Assembly: GCF_964340395.1 (NCBI RefSeq)
Contig: NC_135559.1
Span: 14,883,563 to 14,947,562, forward strand
Reading direction: 5' to 3'
DNA: 64,000 bases
From: Glandiceps talaboti
Taxonomy: Eukaryota > Hemichordata > Enteropneusta > Spengelidae
A model generated the notes under the pieces. That model saw nothing but the letters and a program-made list of their open reading frames with translations, made no database searches and had not been told where the DNA came from. Positions 12,529 to 27,111 of the stretch are shown here, one piece after another. The translations under genes and the position numbers were made by a program. The first letter of the stretch is position 1. Each line of letters begins with the position of its first letter.

Positions 12529-12807
12529 TGTTGAAAACTGTGAGACAATTTGTATTTCAAAGTTTTGCGAAACGAGCTCCTTATATTATTTGCAAGCTGA
12601 AACAACTTCCTGGTGCGAATGTTCCAAAGGGTTCTTTAGTTATGCTATACTAATCTTCGGTTTGTACAACCCACGAAAAAATACCGGTGCGATTTCTTGC
12701 TCGTGGTACGCAGTAAGACAAGTTCCATGCAAAACATACAGTGTATTACTGCTAATCATCTTTGTGGTTGCGTGTGAATTTTTTACCAAGCTCAAACAAT
12801 ACATATA

Positions 12808-12879
12808 TCCCATGTGGTCTAGTGGCTAGGATTCGTGGCTTTCACCCACGCGGCCCGGGTTCGATTCCCGGCATGGGAA
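12808..12879 (+). tRNA. tRNA-Glu-TTC: tRNA-Glu(TTC), copy 1
   Basis: A complete 72-nt cloverleaf: acceptor TCCCATG/CATGGGA, D arm GTCT-AGTGGCTA-GGAT, anticodon arm CGTGG-CTTTCAC-CCACG, T arm CCGGG-TTCGATT-CCCGG, discriminator A. The anticodon is TTC. B box GGTTCGATTCC is perfect, and a TTTT terminator lies about 10 bases downstream. No encoded CCA, as expected in animals. It decodes GAA (and by wobble GAG) glutamate codons. Confidence 0.93.
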
Positions 12880-13083
12880 GTGACAATTGTTTTGCTTTTG
12901 AAAATATTTAACATATTTAACAAACCTAGTAAGTTGGAGAACTTTTTGTCTATGTCAAGTTTTAAGTTGGTTCTTTGTTGAACTTTATAGTCTAGATGCC
13001 AACTCAGGCTACCGATAAGATAATTTCCAAATTTATCATCTTCCGTCATCGAAGAAGGTTTTATTACAGCTTTTTCTGTCTAC

Positions 13084-13113
<30 letters not shown>
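13084..13113 (+). repeat. (CTGT)n microsatellite downstream of tRNA-Glu
   Basis: Seven TGTC units. Equivalent tracts follow tRNA-Glu copies 2 (19363-19420) and 3 (21828-21915). Confidence 0.9.
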
Positions 13114-13114
<1 letters not shown>

Positions 13115-13927
13115 GACAACCAAGCGAATCTGTTCGTCTGCCCATAGCCATATACTGTAATAATGTATTGAGAGTAATATTGGGCTATTGAAGACAATAT
13201 TCAAGTACTCTGTGGCTTTCAGTGATGTGTATATGTTATGTATGCAAAATGATCAAATTTGATTATAAATGTATATGTTACATTTACTCTTCTGGCGAAC
13301 ATTGCCTGTTTTAGCTGTAATAATGTACCAAGAGTAAAATGTGATATTGATGACAATAGTCAAGTATTGCATGGCTTTCAATAAATAATGTTTATGGTTT
13401 TAAATTTTATAACACAAATGGCCTTCTCCTACATGTCCTTATTTTCAAAAAACTGCTCACCGTGGGAGCACCCTTCCCAATATCGGCCCGGGTGATGATG
13501 ATACGGTTTCTCCCCAAATCAAGATTGAAGGGGAAACCCTGATGGCTAAGCATCTCCAAGTATAGATTACAGTCCAATGTTTGACCTCTCCTTTCAAAGC
13601 CCATATCTATTTGTAAAGAAACCTCTCATGAAATATGGAATGCTCAAGTCGGTTTATTTTAATGTTACGATACCACACAATTGTACATCTCCAGAATGCA
13701 GAAGGGAAGGGGGTTATCGTATAATGAGAGTTTCGTTATAAATGTGTTGTTTTTTGTATTACATTTTCGAAAGCTTACTGATGACTTGAATTCTGAACTT
13801 TGCGAGAGAATACATTACTTGCTACAATTTTTGTTTTCGTTGTACATGATTACAATTATCTAAATTCTATGAAACATGTAATTTCCTTAAGGTATCTCAG
13901 TACACAGCATCACAGCATAAATCCATG

Positions 13928-14372
<445 letters not shown>

Positions 14373-14476
14373 TGCCGAAACCCGGGATAGTTCTCGAACT
14401 CATGCATGTTCGCCGGTTTTGAACCAGGGACCTTTAGATCTTCAGTCTAACGCTCTCCCAACTGAGCTATTTCGGC
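14373..14476 (-). tRNA. tRNA-Phe(GAA)-like gene with T-loop insertion, copy 2
   Basis: Same 104-nt layout as copy 1: intact acceptor, D, anticodon (GAA) and T stems, and the same 31-nt insertion. The insert here has CATGCATG at its centre (CGAACATGCATGAGTTCG), one base different from copy 1. A TTTTT run follows the 3' end. The upstream flank is cut at about 14597, where segmental unit B begins, so no tRNA-Glu partner is next to it. Confidence 0.72.
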
Positions 14477-15883
14477 TGTTGAAAAGCTGTGTGAGACAAT
14501 TTGTATTTCAAAGTTTTGCAAACCGAAAGAGCTCCTTATATTATTTGCAAACTGAAACAACTTTCTGGTGCGAATGTTCCAAAGGATTCTTTACTTATGT
14601 TTATTCACTTGTCTATTGATCCGTTATCTTTGCAATATACGCGATCATTTGGCTGTTGCAATGGGTGTTGTCATGTTGCTAGAGATATTTGCATTTATTT
14701 TAATGTTCGTTCACTTGTCTATGAATCCCTGACGTAATCTTTGCAATATACATCATAATATGGCTGTTGCAATTGGCGTGGTCTTGTTGCCAGGCATATT
14801 TGCATACATTTTTATTCATTCATTTGTTTATTAATCACTGTTGTTATTGTTGGAATATACGTGATCATTCGGTTGTTGTTATGGGCGTGGTCTTGTTGCT
14901 AGCCACATTTACATACATTTTTGACTGTTCACTTGTTGAATCCCCGTTGTTATCTTTGTGAAATTTACCATCGTTTGGCTGTTGCTTTGGGCGTGTCAAA
15001 ATGTTTTGAACAAAATCTGCAGAATAACACTTCTAAAAACATCTCACCAAATTTCAATTTCATTGACCAAGTACTTTTGAGATATGTCTTTGACCCAAAT
15101 TCACATTTTTACACCTAATTTGCATATCGCTGATGAGATCATTATATGCTTAATACTTCTTCATCCATACACCCCCAAATGCATCCCCATTAAATTTTGG
15201 CCCAATCTGCTCAGCAGTTTCGGAATTAAAGATTTTTGACCAAAAAGATACATTTCTAGCTCTAAATTGCATATTACTAATGGAATCATCATATGGCAAG
15301 TTTTGAGTTTAAGTCGTCCACACACATATACACAGACAGATAGATAGACAGACACCGCACCATGCCTCTAGCACTATTGAACCTTGTCAGTTCAGTTGTG
15401 CTAACAAAGTTAGCGTTGCCATGTATGGCATACTGAGTATTGCGTTCCTTCCCTGCACTTACCATGCCTACCCATTCACGTTCAAGTTGTCGAATGTTAC
15501 CTGATCATTAACCTGCGACGAACTTGCTAGCGTAATTTCATATGTTATTCCTGCAAATCCGAAATTACATTACTAAAATCTTTCAGACTAGAAAATACAG
15601 TCATTATCCAAGGTAAACATAGCATGAAAACATAGAACTGTTATAAAACATTATACTTACACTATACTATCACTATCACTAACGAGATCAAGTCTGGGTA
15701 ACCGCGAGACTAGCGCTAACTCAGAAACGTCCCGTCCCACCCGGCCCTTACAGGAGTCATTCAGTTCATATCAGGTTGTTATTTATTGTGGTAGTACATT
15801 TTCTTCTCATCACAACCCGAAATGAAGATGAAGCAGGTACAATGGAAGCCCCATCATGTACCAATTCAAACATGTCCTTGCCA

Positions 15884-17349
<1,466 letters not shown>

Positions 17350-17703
17350 CTTTAGTGTCTGTGAATATACAATTTTAGCATATATTATCAACCTGAACGA
17401 ATACATTAAAGTCAGTGCAAACATATATAGCTGATCTGTGAAGACATGCAGGTTAATGTTTGACTACCGATGCTTTAGCTAATTTGCAAATCAAATGTTT
17501 CCTTCTAGATTTCAGTGGTGAGAGTTCCCTTGCGCCCCCACTCCCCATCCAGGATCCATGTTGCAGTGGGGCCTTATCATAAGTGAGGGTATAATTAGAT
17601 TACAGGGTGGGGGCCATAATGATACAAAGGAAAATAAATAATGGGCCTGGGGGCATATAAATTGAAGAAATTTATTGTATAATGGAATTGGAAAGTTTAT
17701 AGT

Positions 17704-18050
17704 TTAGGCGTAAATAAAATTGTGTGGTTCCGATTACGTTCAATTTTAAGATAGGTGGGGTAGGTAGATTTTTTATTTCATTTTATTCTATTTTTCTTCA
17801 TATGTGAGAGTCTAGTTCAGGTTTTCCAAATCGTCTCTATGTTGTTTATTTCTTCCTATCAGGTGTACAGCCATTACAGAATGGAAGAATAGTTTTATAT
17901 TGTCTTTTAACTCGATGTCAGTTTCCACACTCACGAATTTCGCGATTTTATTATTATTGTTCTCGAATATATAAAAAAAATTAGGATTGGCGTGAAAAAC
18001 TAGGTGGGGTCAGGTAACCGGAACCAAACAACTTTTTTTATTTGGCCTTA
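17704..18050. mobile_element. TIR repeat family, copy 2
   Basis: Copy of the 11428-11777 element within unit B; ends TTGTGTGGTTCCGATTAC and GGTAACCGGAACCAAACAAC are preserved. Confidence 0.75.
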
Positions 18051-18700
18051 TCCTAACATTACGATATGTAAGCTTAGAGTTGTAATTCGATTACAGGAGG
18101 GGTTGCGTTGATATAGGATCACACTATGTAGTTCTTATCGTGATGAAGTGCTCCTTAATTAACCAGTATACAAAACTATTGCTCATCATAAATATGTGTC
18201 CACTTACAGTATTTGTTAATGACATCTACATCAGAATGACCAATACATTATTCGGCACGCTAAGGAAAGTCCAATGAGATTTATGTTGACTCAGTTTAGT
18301 AGACTTCAATTTATAGTCTGGACGGCACCCCTTGACAGGGCGCCCTCAAACATCGGACACACCTATCGCGATGGGGGCGGTGCGACACAGCGTATCTTGC
18401 AGTCTATATTGATTACTGCTCTCAACTTAAACTGAATATTTTGGGCGATAAAATATCACCTTGGTAACAGACACAACTGGGAAATCGTGTATGGTTTTGT
18501 ATGAATATATCAAGCCGAGTAAACTATCTTATAAATAAACTCAGCATGTATCGCTTCTAACTAACTACATGGATACGTAAATATCTTTCTTAGGACAGCA
18601 ACAATAAATAGTGATCGAGATGTCAGAGATGACGACTCGAGTAAAATAACTCTTGAGGCACCTTTTAAGTTGATGAGAGAATATTTGAGTAAAAATGAAC

Positions 18701-18804
18701 TGCCGAAACCCGGGATAGTTCTCGAACTCATGCAAGTTCGCCGGTTTTGAACCAGGGACCTTTAGATCTTCAGTCTAACGCTCTCCCAACTGAGCTATTT
18801 CGGC
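18701..18804 (-). tRNA. tRNA-Phe(GAA)-like gene with T-loop insertion, copy 3
   Basis: Identical in layout to copy 1: 104 nt, anticodon GAA, all four stems intact, 31-nt T-loop insertion with CGAACTTGCATGAGTTCG, and TTTTT after the 3' end. It is head-to-head with tRNA-Glu copy 2 at 282 bases. Confidence 0.75.
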
Positions 18805-19086
18805 TGTTGAAAACTGTGAGACAATTTGTATTTCAAAGTTTTGCGAAACGAGCTCTTTATATTATTTGCAAGCTGAAACAACTTCCTGGTGCGAATGTTC
18901 CAAAGGGTTCTTAAGTTATGCTATACTAATATTCGGTTTGTACAACCCACGAAAAATACCGGTGCGATTTCTTGCTCGTGGTACGCAGGAATAAGACAAG
19001 TTCCATGCAAAACATACAGTGTATTACTGCTAATCATCTTTGTGGTTGCATGTGAAGTTTTTTACCAAGCTAAATCAATACATATA

Positions 19087-19158
19087 TCCCATGTGGTCTA
19101 GTGGCTAGGATTCGTGGCTTTCACCCACGCGGCCCGGGTTCGATTCCCGGCATGGGAA
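19087..19158 (+). tRNA. tRNA-Glu-TTC: tRNA-Glu(TTC), copy 2
   Basis: Same 72-nt sequence as copy 1, with intact stems, anticodon TTC, perfect B box and a downstream TTTT. Confidence 0.93.
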
Positions 19159-19364
19159 GTAACAATTGTTTTACATTTGAAAATATTTAACATATTTAAC
19201 AAACCTAGTATGTTGGGGAACTTTTTGTCTATTTCAAAAGTTGGTTTTTTGTTGATTTTTATAGTCTAGATGCCAACTCGGGCTATCGGTAAGATCATTT
19301 CCACATTTATCATTTGCCGTCATCGAAGAAGGTTTTATTACAGCTTTTTCTGTCAATCTATCTA

Positions 19365-19395
<31 letters not shown>

Positions 19396-20524
19396 GCCTG
19401 TCTGTCTGTATGTCTGTCTCGACAACCAAGCGAATCTGTTCGTCTGCCCATAGCCATATACTGTAACAATGCACTGAGAGTAACATTGGGCCATTGAAGA
19501 CAATATTCAAGTACTCTGTGGCTTTCAATGATGTGTATGGGTTATGTATGCAAAATGATCAAATTTGATTATAAATGTATATGTTACATTTACTCTTCTG
19601 GCGAACATTGCCTGTTTTAGCTGTAATAATGTACCAAGAGTAAAATGTGATATTGATGACAATAGTCAAGTATTCTAGGCTTTCAATAATGTGTATGGTT
19701 TTAAATTTTATAACACAAATGGCCTCCTCCTACATGTCCTTATTTTGTTTTAAAAACTGCTCACCGTGGGAGCACCCTTCCCAATATCGGCCCGGGTGAT
19801 GATGATACGGTTTCTCCCCAAATCAAGATTGAAGGGGAAACCCTGATGGTTAAGCATCTCCAAGTATAGATTACAGTCCAATGTGTGACCTCTCCTTTCA
19901 AAGCCCATATCTATTTGTAAAGAAACCTCTCATGAAATATGGAACGCTCAAGTCGGTTTATTTTAATGGTACGTTACCACACAATTGTACATCTCCAGAA
20001 TGCAGAAGGGAAGGGGGTTATCGTATAATGAGAGTTTCATTATAAATGTGTTGGTTTTTTGTATTACATTTTCGAAAGCTTATTGATAACTTGAATTCTG
20101 AACTTTGCTTCGTGATTTTGTGAGTCTTTCTTATGGACATACCTAGGGTTTTTCGTATTTTTGTTTTTTGTTTATAGCGCTGAACATCCTGTCGCTGTAT
20201 TCATTTGTACATTCGTCTGTATAGTGGTCTAGATCTATAGGTGTATGATTCCAGCACATAATTAGTCTGCCTGTATATGTTAATGAACTGTGACTATGCT
20301 AGTACATACTATTACTACCAGCTTTTCGGAGAATCCTATATTAACTGAATAATACGAATTACTATACTGATGTTACTATGACGCCATATTGCTATTTTAA
20401 GAGAATACATTAATATTGCTACAATTTTTGTTTTCGTTGTACATGATTACAATTATCTAAATTCTATGAAACATATAATTTCCTTAAGGTATCTCAGTAC
20501 ACAGCATCACAGCATAAATCCATG

Positions 20525-20842
<318 letters not shown>

Positions 20843-21174
20843 CTTTCTAGACTACAAGATTAGTCTTTACAAATGTAGCAAATGTTGGCAGATAGCAAGA
20901 TAAACTAATTTCTGATATTGCTGCCTATCGTAGCAAACAGGTACGTATATACCTGTTTGTGGTATTATACACTGCAGTAAATGATGTAAGAAAAGGTTCA
21001 GAATCGAGTACAACTCGCTGTGTAGCGTATTAATAACATTTGTACATTATTTTCAATGTTTTTTACAATCCCCCGTCTCTGTCATTGGACTGTCAGTGAT
21101 CAAAAATTTCACTACACAAAGCATAAGTGACCTTCACCCAAACATTGCATGAAAAATGGACAGTAAAAATGAAC

Positions 21175-21278
21175 TGCCGAAACCCGGGATAGTTCTCGAA
21201 CTCATGCAAGTTCGCCGGTTTTGAACCAGGGACCTTTAGATCTTCAGTCTAACGCTCTCCCAACTGAGCTATTTCGGC
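21175..21278 (-). tRNA. tRNA-Phe(GAA)-like gene with T-loop insertion, copy 4
   Basis: Same 104-nt layout as copy 1, with intact stems, anticodon GAA, the same insertion and TTTTT after the 3' end. Paired head-to-head with tRNA-Glu copy 3, 283 bases away. Confidence 0.75.
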
Positions 21279-21561
21279 TGTTGAAAACTGTGAGACAATT
21301 TGTATTTAAAAGTTTTGCGAAACGAGCTCCTTATATTATTTGCAAGCTGAAACAACTTCCTGGTGCGAATGTTCCAAAGGGTTCTTTAGTTATGCTATAC
21401 TAATATTCGGTTTGTACAACCCACGAAAAAATACCGGTGCGATTTCTTGCTCGTGGTACGCAGGAATAAGACAAGTACCATGCAAAACATACAGTGTATT
21501 ACTGCTAATCATCTTTGTGGTTCCGTGTGAAGTTTTTTACCAAGCTAAATCAATACATATA

Positions 21562-21633
21562 TCCCATGTGGTCTAGTGGTTAGGATTCGTGTCCTTCACC
21601 CACGCGGCCCGGGTTCGATTCCCGGCATGGGAA
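21562..21633 (+). tRNA. tRNA-Glu-TTC: tRNA-Glu(TTC), copy 3, altered anticodon arm
   Basis: 72 nt, with intact acceptor, D and T arms and perfect B box. The anticodon arm reads CGTGT-CCTTCAC-CCACG instead of CGTGG-CTTTCAC-CCACG. The base before the anticodon (position 33), a near-universal U in tRNAs, is therefore C, and the last stem pair is lost. This copy alone has GGTTAGGATT in the D arm, the usual metazoan form. It may be a non-functional or impaired copy. Confidence 0.82.
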
Positions 21634-21827
21634 GTGACAATTATTTTACTTTTGAAAATATTTAACATATTTAACAAACCTAGTATGTCGGGGAACTTTT
21701 TGTCTATTTCAAAAGTTGGTTTTTTGTTGATTTTTATAGTCTAGATGCCAACTCAGGCTACCGGTAAGATCATTTCCACATTTATCATCTTCCGTCATCG
21801 AAGAAGGTTTTATTACAGCTTTTTCTG

Positions 21828-21839
21828 TCTATCTATCTA

Positions 21840-21886
<47 letters not shown>

Positions 21887-21915
21887 GCCTGCCTGTCTGT
21901 CTGTATGTCTGTCTC
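21828..21915 (+). repeat. (CTGT)n microsatellite
   Basis: TCTA units followed by ~17 CTGT-type units with CTGC and TATG variants. Confidence 0.93.
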
Positions 21916-22736
21916 GACAACCAAGCGAATCTGTTCGTCTGCCCATAGCCATATACTGTAACAATGCACTGAGAGTAACATTGGGCCATTGAAGACAATA
22001 TTCAGGTACTCTGTGGCTTTCAATGATGTATATTATTTGCAAACTGAAACAACTTTCTGGTGCGAATGTTCCAAAGGGTTCGTTAGTTATACTATACTAA
22101 TCTTCGGTTTGTACAACCCGCGAAAAAAATACTGGTGCGTTTTCTTGCTCATGGTATGCAGGAATGAGACAAGTTCCATGCAAAACATACAGTTAGCATC
22201 AATGTCTTATTAAAGCCTGAACACCATGCACCACAGGAGTCGGGATTTCTTAACTCTGTTTACTGATAGAATGTTACATGGTATATCAATGCAGTATGAC
22301 TGTTAGTGTTACATTATAACTTCCACCTCAGACCACTATAGAACATGGTGGTCTGAGCTTCCACAGATATAAACAAACTGATAATAGTGTCGCCTGAAAC
22401 TCAGGTCACCCAAACAACCTCAGAGACATCCCTGTTAACGTTGTTGTATCAGTTGTATTACTGCTAACCATCTTTGTATTTATTTGCGTGAAATCTTTTA
22501 CCAAGCTCACTTCGACTTCATACATACATACAAACGCATTGGTGTTTTTTCGCTGGCTGTATTTGAACTCTTTAGAAAACCTTTCTTTGTTGTTATCATT
22601 CATTGAATATTTTCTCTGTTCATTCTTTAATTGTTCAAGGTGAACTAGATTTGCATATAAAAGCACAAAACATCTGTGCGAATATCTCTTTAAATATACT
22701 TTTTTTTTTAAATGTTAAAAGAGAAAACAATACATA

Positions 22737-22808
22737 TCCCATGTGGTCTAGTGGCTAGGATTCGTGGCTTTCACCCACGCGGCCCGGGTTCGATTCCCGG
22801 CATGGGAA
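22737..22808 (+). tRNA. tRNA-Glu-TTC: tRNA-Glu(TTC), copy 4
   Basis: Same 72-nt sequence as copy 1; intact cloverleaf, anticodon TTC. Downstream T run (ATTTTGCTTTT) about 11 bases after the 3' end. Its tRNA-Phe partner was removed at the duplication junction at about 22028. Confidence 0.92.
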
Positions 22809-23140
22809 GTGAGACTTATTTTGCTTTTGAAAATATCTAACATGGAAAACATGATTAAACACAACATCATCTCATTTATTCCACCTAATATCTACCACCT
22901 TGTTCTTCTATCCTCAAATCTATCTCTCTATCCATTTTCTTTGGAGGTCAACAATGGTAATAAACAAATATACAAATATACAAATATACAATATACAAAT
23001 ATCTTTGAAAATAGAGAAAAATAAGAAAATAATATTAGAAATCTGGGCAATCACGAAAAAATATTTGTATTCCTCCTGGCCCCGTGGGAAAACCTGAAAC
23101 TCATCGAATTCGAAGTATGACTTCGTTATTAAAATGTACA

Positions 23141-23251
23141 GGTCCTCACACATTTAATGTTGTAACATGACACTTTTGGGTGACCCATCAATCGGACGGG
23201 TTTACCAGTACCCAAAAGTGTCCTGTTAAAAACATTAAGTGAGCAAGGACC
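23141..23251. repeat. 111-base hairpin element, copy 1
   Basis: GGTCCTCACACATTTAATGT and ATGACACTTTTGGGTG are mirrored by TACCCAAAAGTGTCCTGTT and ACATTAAGTGAGCAAGGACC, arms of ~42 bp with a ~26-base loop. A second copy is at 26166-26275. Non-coding; a short foldback element or a structured transcript. Confidence 0.7.
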
Positions 23252-24212
23252 TATACTATAAATATCGGTCACACTTACAGTATGTGGTATTTGAAAATAA
23301 ATTGCCATAACTACCCCCCCCCCCCCTTGATTTCACCAGGCTCAAACCCCTCATGAATTGTAAGAAGCCCTTTATACTTTTTAACAGTACATTTTATGAT
23401 ATCTTAATAATACCTTTAATTTTCAGACAATTTTCGAAGATAGTTTAACACATTGATTTCATATGGAATGACCATTTTGACAGACTTTCAAATCTAGTAT
23501 GTTGGGGAACTTTTTTTTTCTATTTCAAGGAGAAACCCTGATGGCTAAGTATAGATTACAGTCCAATGTTTGACCTCTCCTTTCAAAGCCCATATCTATG
23601 TGTAAAGAAACCTCTCATGAAATATGGAACGCTCAAGTCGGTTTATTTTAATGGTACGTTACCACACAATTGTACATCTCCAGAATGCAGAAGGGAAGGG
23701 GGTTATCGTATAATGAGAGTTTCATTATAAATGTGTTGGTTTTTTGTATTACATTTTCGAAAGCTTATTGATGACTTGAATTCTGAACTTTGCTTCGTGA
23801 TTTTGTGAGTCTTTCTTATGGACATACCTAGGGTTTTTCGTATTTTGTTTTTGTTTATAGCGCTGAACTTCATGTCGGTGTATTTGTTTGTACATTTGTC
23901 TGCATAGTGGTCTAGATCTATAGGTGTATGATTCCAGCACATAATTAGTCTTTCTATATATGTTAATGAACTGTGACTATGCAAGTGCTTGCTATTACTA
24001 TCAGCTTTTTGGAGAATCCTATATTAACTGAATAGTACGAATTACTATACTGATGTTACTATGACGCCATATTGCTATATTAAGAGAATACATTACTTTT
24101 GCTACAATTTTTGTTTTCGTTGTACATGCTTACAATTATCTAAATTCTATGAAACATGTAATTTCCTTAAGGTATCTCAGTACACAGCATCACAGCATAA
24201 ATCCATGAGAGA

Positions 24213-24231
24213 CTATATATATATACATATA

Positions 24232-24305
<74 letters not shown>

Positions 24306-24355
24306 TAGTAATTCGTACTATTCAGTTAATATAGGATTCTCCAAAAAGCTGATAG

Positions 24356-24436
<81 letters not shown>

Positions 24437-24454
24437 CATGGATTTATCTCTCAT

Positions 24455-24529
<75 letters not shown>
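24213..24529. repeat. (AT)n tract with embedded inverted fragments
   Basis: Three (AT)n runs are separated by unique pieces. Positions ~24303-24358 are an inverted copy of ~23990-24048 (ATTACTATCAGCTTTTTGGA read backwards). Positions ~24431-24460 hold two inverted copies of the ATCCATGAGAGAC flank (24202-24213). This pattern suggests foldback synthesis or template switching within the palindromic repeat. Confidence 0.88.
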
Positions 24530-24534
<5 letters not shown>

Positions 24535-24903
24535 TTGCAGTTAATACAATTCTTTCTACAAGATTAGTCTTTACAAATGGAGCAAATAGATAGCAAGATA
24601 AACTAATTTCTGATATTGCTGCCTATGGTAGCAAACAGGTACGTATATACCTGTTTGTGTTATTATACAATGCAGTAAATGATGTAAGAAAGGGTTCAGA
24701 ATCGAGTACAACTCTCTGTGTAGCGTATTAATAACATTTGTACATTATTTTCAATGTTTTTTACAAATTGATTGAAAAACACAATAAGTACTGACACTCC
24801 CACGTCTCTGTCATTGGACTGTCAGTGATCAAAAATTTCACTACACAAAGCATAAGTGACCTTCACCCAACACTTGCATGAAAAATGGACAGTAAAAATG
24901 AAC

Positions 24904-25007
24904 TGCCGAAACCCGGGATAGTTCTCCAACTCATACAAGTTCGCCGGTTTTGAACCAGGGACCTTTAGATCTTCAGTCTAACGTTCTCCCAACTGAGCTA
25001 TTTCGGC
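24904..25007 (-). tRNA. tRNA-Phe(GAA)-like gene with T-loop insertion, copy 5 (degraded)
   Basis: Same 104-nt layout and anticodon GAA, but a D-stem base has changed (GAGC to GAAC), and the insert has lost two positions of its self-complementarity (CTCCAACTCATACAAG on the plus strand). TTTTT after the 3' end is kept. The next tRNA-Glu is 770 bases away. Of the five copies this one looks most like a pseudogene. Confidence 0.68.
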
Positions 25008-25777
25008 TGTTGAAAAACTATGTGAGACAATTTGTTTTTAAAATTTTTGCAAACCGAAAGAGCTCCGTATATTATTTGCAAACTGAAACAACTTTCTGGT
25101 GCGAATGTTCCAAAGGGTTCGTTAGTTATACTATACTAATCTTCGGTTTGTACAACCCGCGAAAAAAATACTGGTGCGTTTTCTTGCTCATGGTATGCAG
25201 GAATGAGACAAGTCCCATGCAAACCATACAGTTAGCATCAATGTCTTATTAAAGCCTGAACACCATGCACCACAGGAGTCGGGATTTCTTAACTCTGTTT
25301 ACTGATAGAATGTTACATGGTATATCAATGCAGTATGACTGTTAGTGTTACATTATAACTTCCACCTCAGACCACTATAGAACATGGTGGTCTGAGCTTC
25401 CACAGATATAAACAAACTGATAATAGTGTCGCCTGAAACTCAGGTCACCCAAACAACCTCAGAGACATCCCTGTTAACGTTGTTGTATCAGTTGTATTAC
25501 TGCTAACCATCTTTGTATTTATTTGCGTGAAATCTTTTACCAAGCTCACTTCGACTTCATACATACATACAAACGCATTGGTGTTTTTTCGCTGGCTGTA
25601 TTTGAACTCTTTAGAAAACCTTTCTTTGTTGTTATCATTCATTGAATATTTTCTCTGTTCGTTCTTTAATTGTTCAAGGTGAACTAGATTTGCATATAAA
25701 AGCAAAAAACATCTGTGCGAATATCTCTTTAAATATACTTTAGTTTTTTTTAAAGTTAAAAGAGAAAACAATACATA

Positions 25778-25849
25778 TCCCATGTGGTCTAGTGGCTAGG
25801 ATTCGTGGCTTTCACCCACGCGGCCCGGGTTCGATTCCCGGCATGGGAA
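25778..25849 (+). tRNA. tRNA-Glu-TTC: tRNA-Glu(TTC), copy 5
   Basis: Same 72-nt sequence as copy 1 with intact arms, anticodon TTC and a TTTT run about 10 bases downstream. Confidence 0.92.
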
Positions 25850-26165
25850 GTGGCACTTGTTTTGCTTTTGAAAATATCTAACATGGAAAACATGATTAAA
25901 CACAACGTCATCTCATTTATTCCACCTAATATCTACCAGCTTGTTCTTCTATCCTCAAATCTATCTCTCTATCCATTTTCTTTGGAGGTCAACAATGGTA
26001 ATAAACGAACCATACAAATATCTTTGAAAATAGAGAAAAATGAGAAAATAATATTAGAAATCTGGGAAATCACGAAAAAATATTTGTATTCCTCCTGGCC
26101 CCGGCCCCGTGGAAAAACCTGAAACTCATCGAATTCGAAGTATGACTTCGTTATTAAAATGTACA

Positions 26166-26275
26166 GGTCCTCACTCATTTAATGTTGTAACATGACACTT
26201 TTGGGTGACCCATCAGTCGAACGGGTTTACCAGTACCCAAAAGTATCCTGTTAAAAACATTAAGTGAGCAAGGAC
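26166..26275. repeat. 111-base hairpin element, copy 2
   Basis: Copy of 23141-23251 carried by the tandem duplication. A few bases differ, but both arms keep the pairing. Confidence 0.7.
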
Positions 26276-27111
26276 ATGTAGTATAAATATCAGTCACACT
26301 TACAGTATGTGATATTTGAAAATAAATTGACATAACTAACCCCCCCCCCCCTTGATTTCACCAGGCTCAAACCCCTCATGAATTGTAAGAAGCCCTTTAT
26401 ACTTTTTAACAGTACATTTTATTATATCTTAGTAATACTTTTAATTTTCAGACAATTTTCGAAGATAGTTTAACACATTAATTTCATATGGAATGACAAT
26501 TTTGACAGACTTTCAAATCTAGTATGTTGGGGAACTTTTTTTTCTATTTCAAGGAGAACCCCTGATGGCTAAGTATAGATTACAGTCCAATGTTTGACCT
26601 CTCCTTTCAAAGCCTATATCTATGTGTAAAGAAACCTCTCATGAAATATGGAACGCTCAAGTCGGTTTATTTTAATGTTACGATACCACACAATTGTACA
26701 TCTCCAGAATGCAGAAGGGAAGGGGGTTATCGTATAATGAGAGTTTCATTATAAATGTGTTGTTGTTTTTGGTATTACAGTTTCAAAAGCTTGTTGATGA
26801 CTTGAATTCTGAACTTTGCTTCGTGATTTTGTGAGTTTTTCTTATGGACATACCTAGGGTTTTTCGTATTTTTGTTTTTTGTTTATAACGCTGAACTTCA
26901 TGTCGCTGTTTTAGTTTGTACATTCGTCTGTATAGTGGTCTTGATCTATAGGTGTATGATTCCAGCACATAATTAGTCTGTCTGTATATGTTAATGAACT
27001 GTGACTATGCTAGTACTTGCTATTACTACCAGCTTTTTGCAGAATCCTATATTAACTGAATAATACGAATTACTATACTGATGTTACTATATATGACGCC
27101 ATATTGCTATT

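Larger units (their letters stand above)
22029..24078 (+). repeat. Tandem duplication, left copy (partner 25070-27111)
   Basis: The block beginning TATTATTTGCAAACTGAAAC and ending near GACGCCATATTGCTAT recurs 3041 bases downstream. It holds tRNA-Glu copy 4 and a 111-base hairpin. The left junction cuts into sequence that normally lies upstream of the tRNA-Phe-like gene. This explains why a tRNA-Glu is present here without its tRNA-Phe partner. Confidence 0.92.
25070..27111 (+). repeat. Tandem duplication, right copy (partner 22029-24078)
   Basis: Direct copy of 22029-24078 with few differences, for example a shorter ACAAATAT run near 26005. Similarity stops after GACGCCATATTGCTAT at about 27111. 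Confidence 0.92.

Noticed and set aside
12471-12653. Plus-strand 60-codon frame beginning MNQGPLDLQSNALPTELF (also at 14419, 21221, 24950)
   Set aside because: It is the antisense translation of the tRNA-Phe-like gene; its recurrence is due to the tRNA copies.
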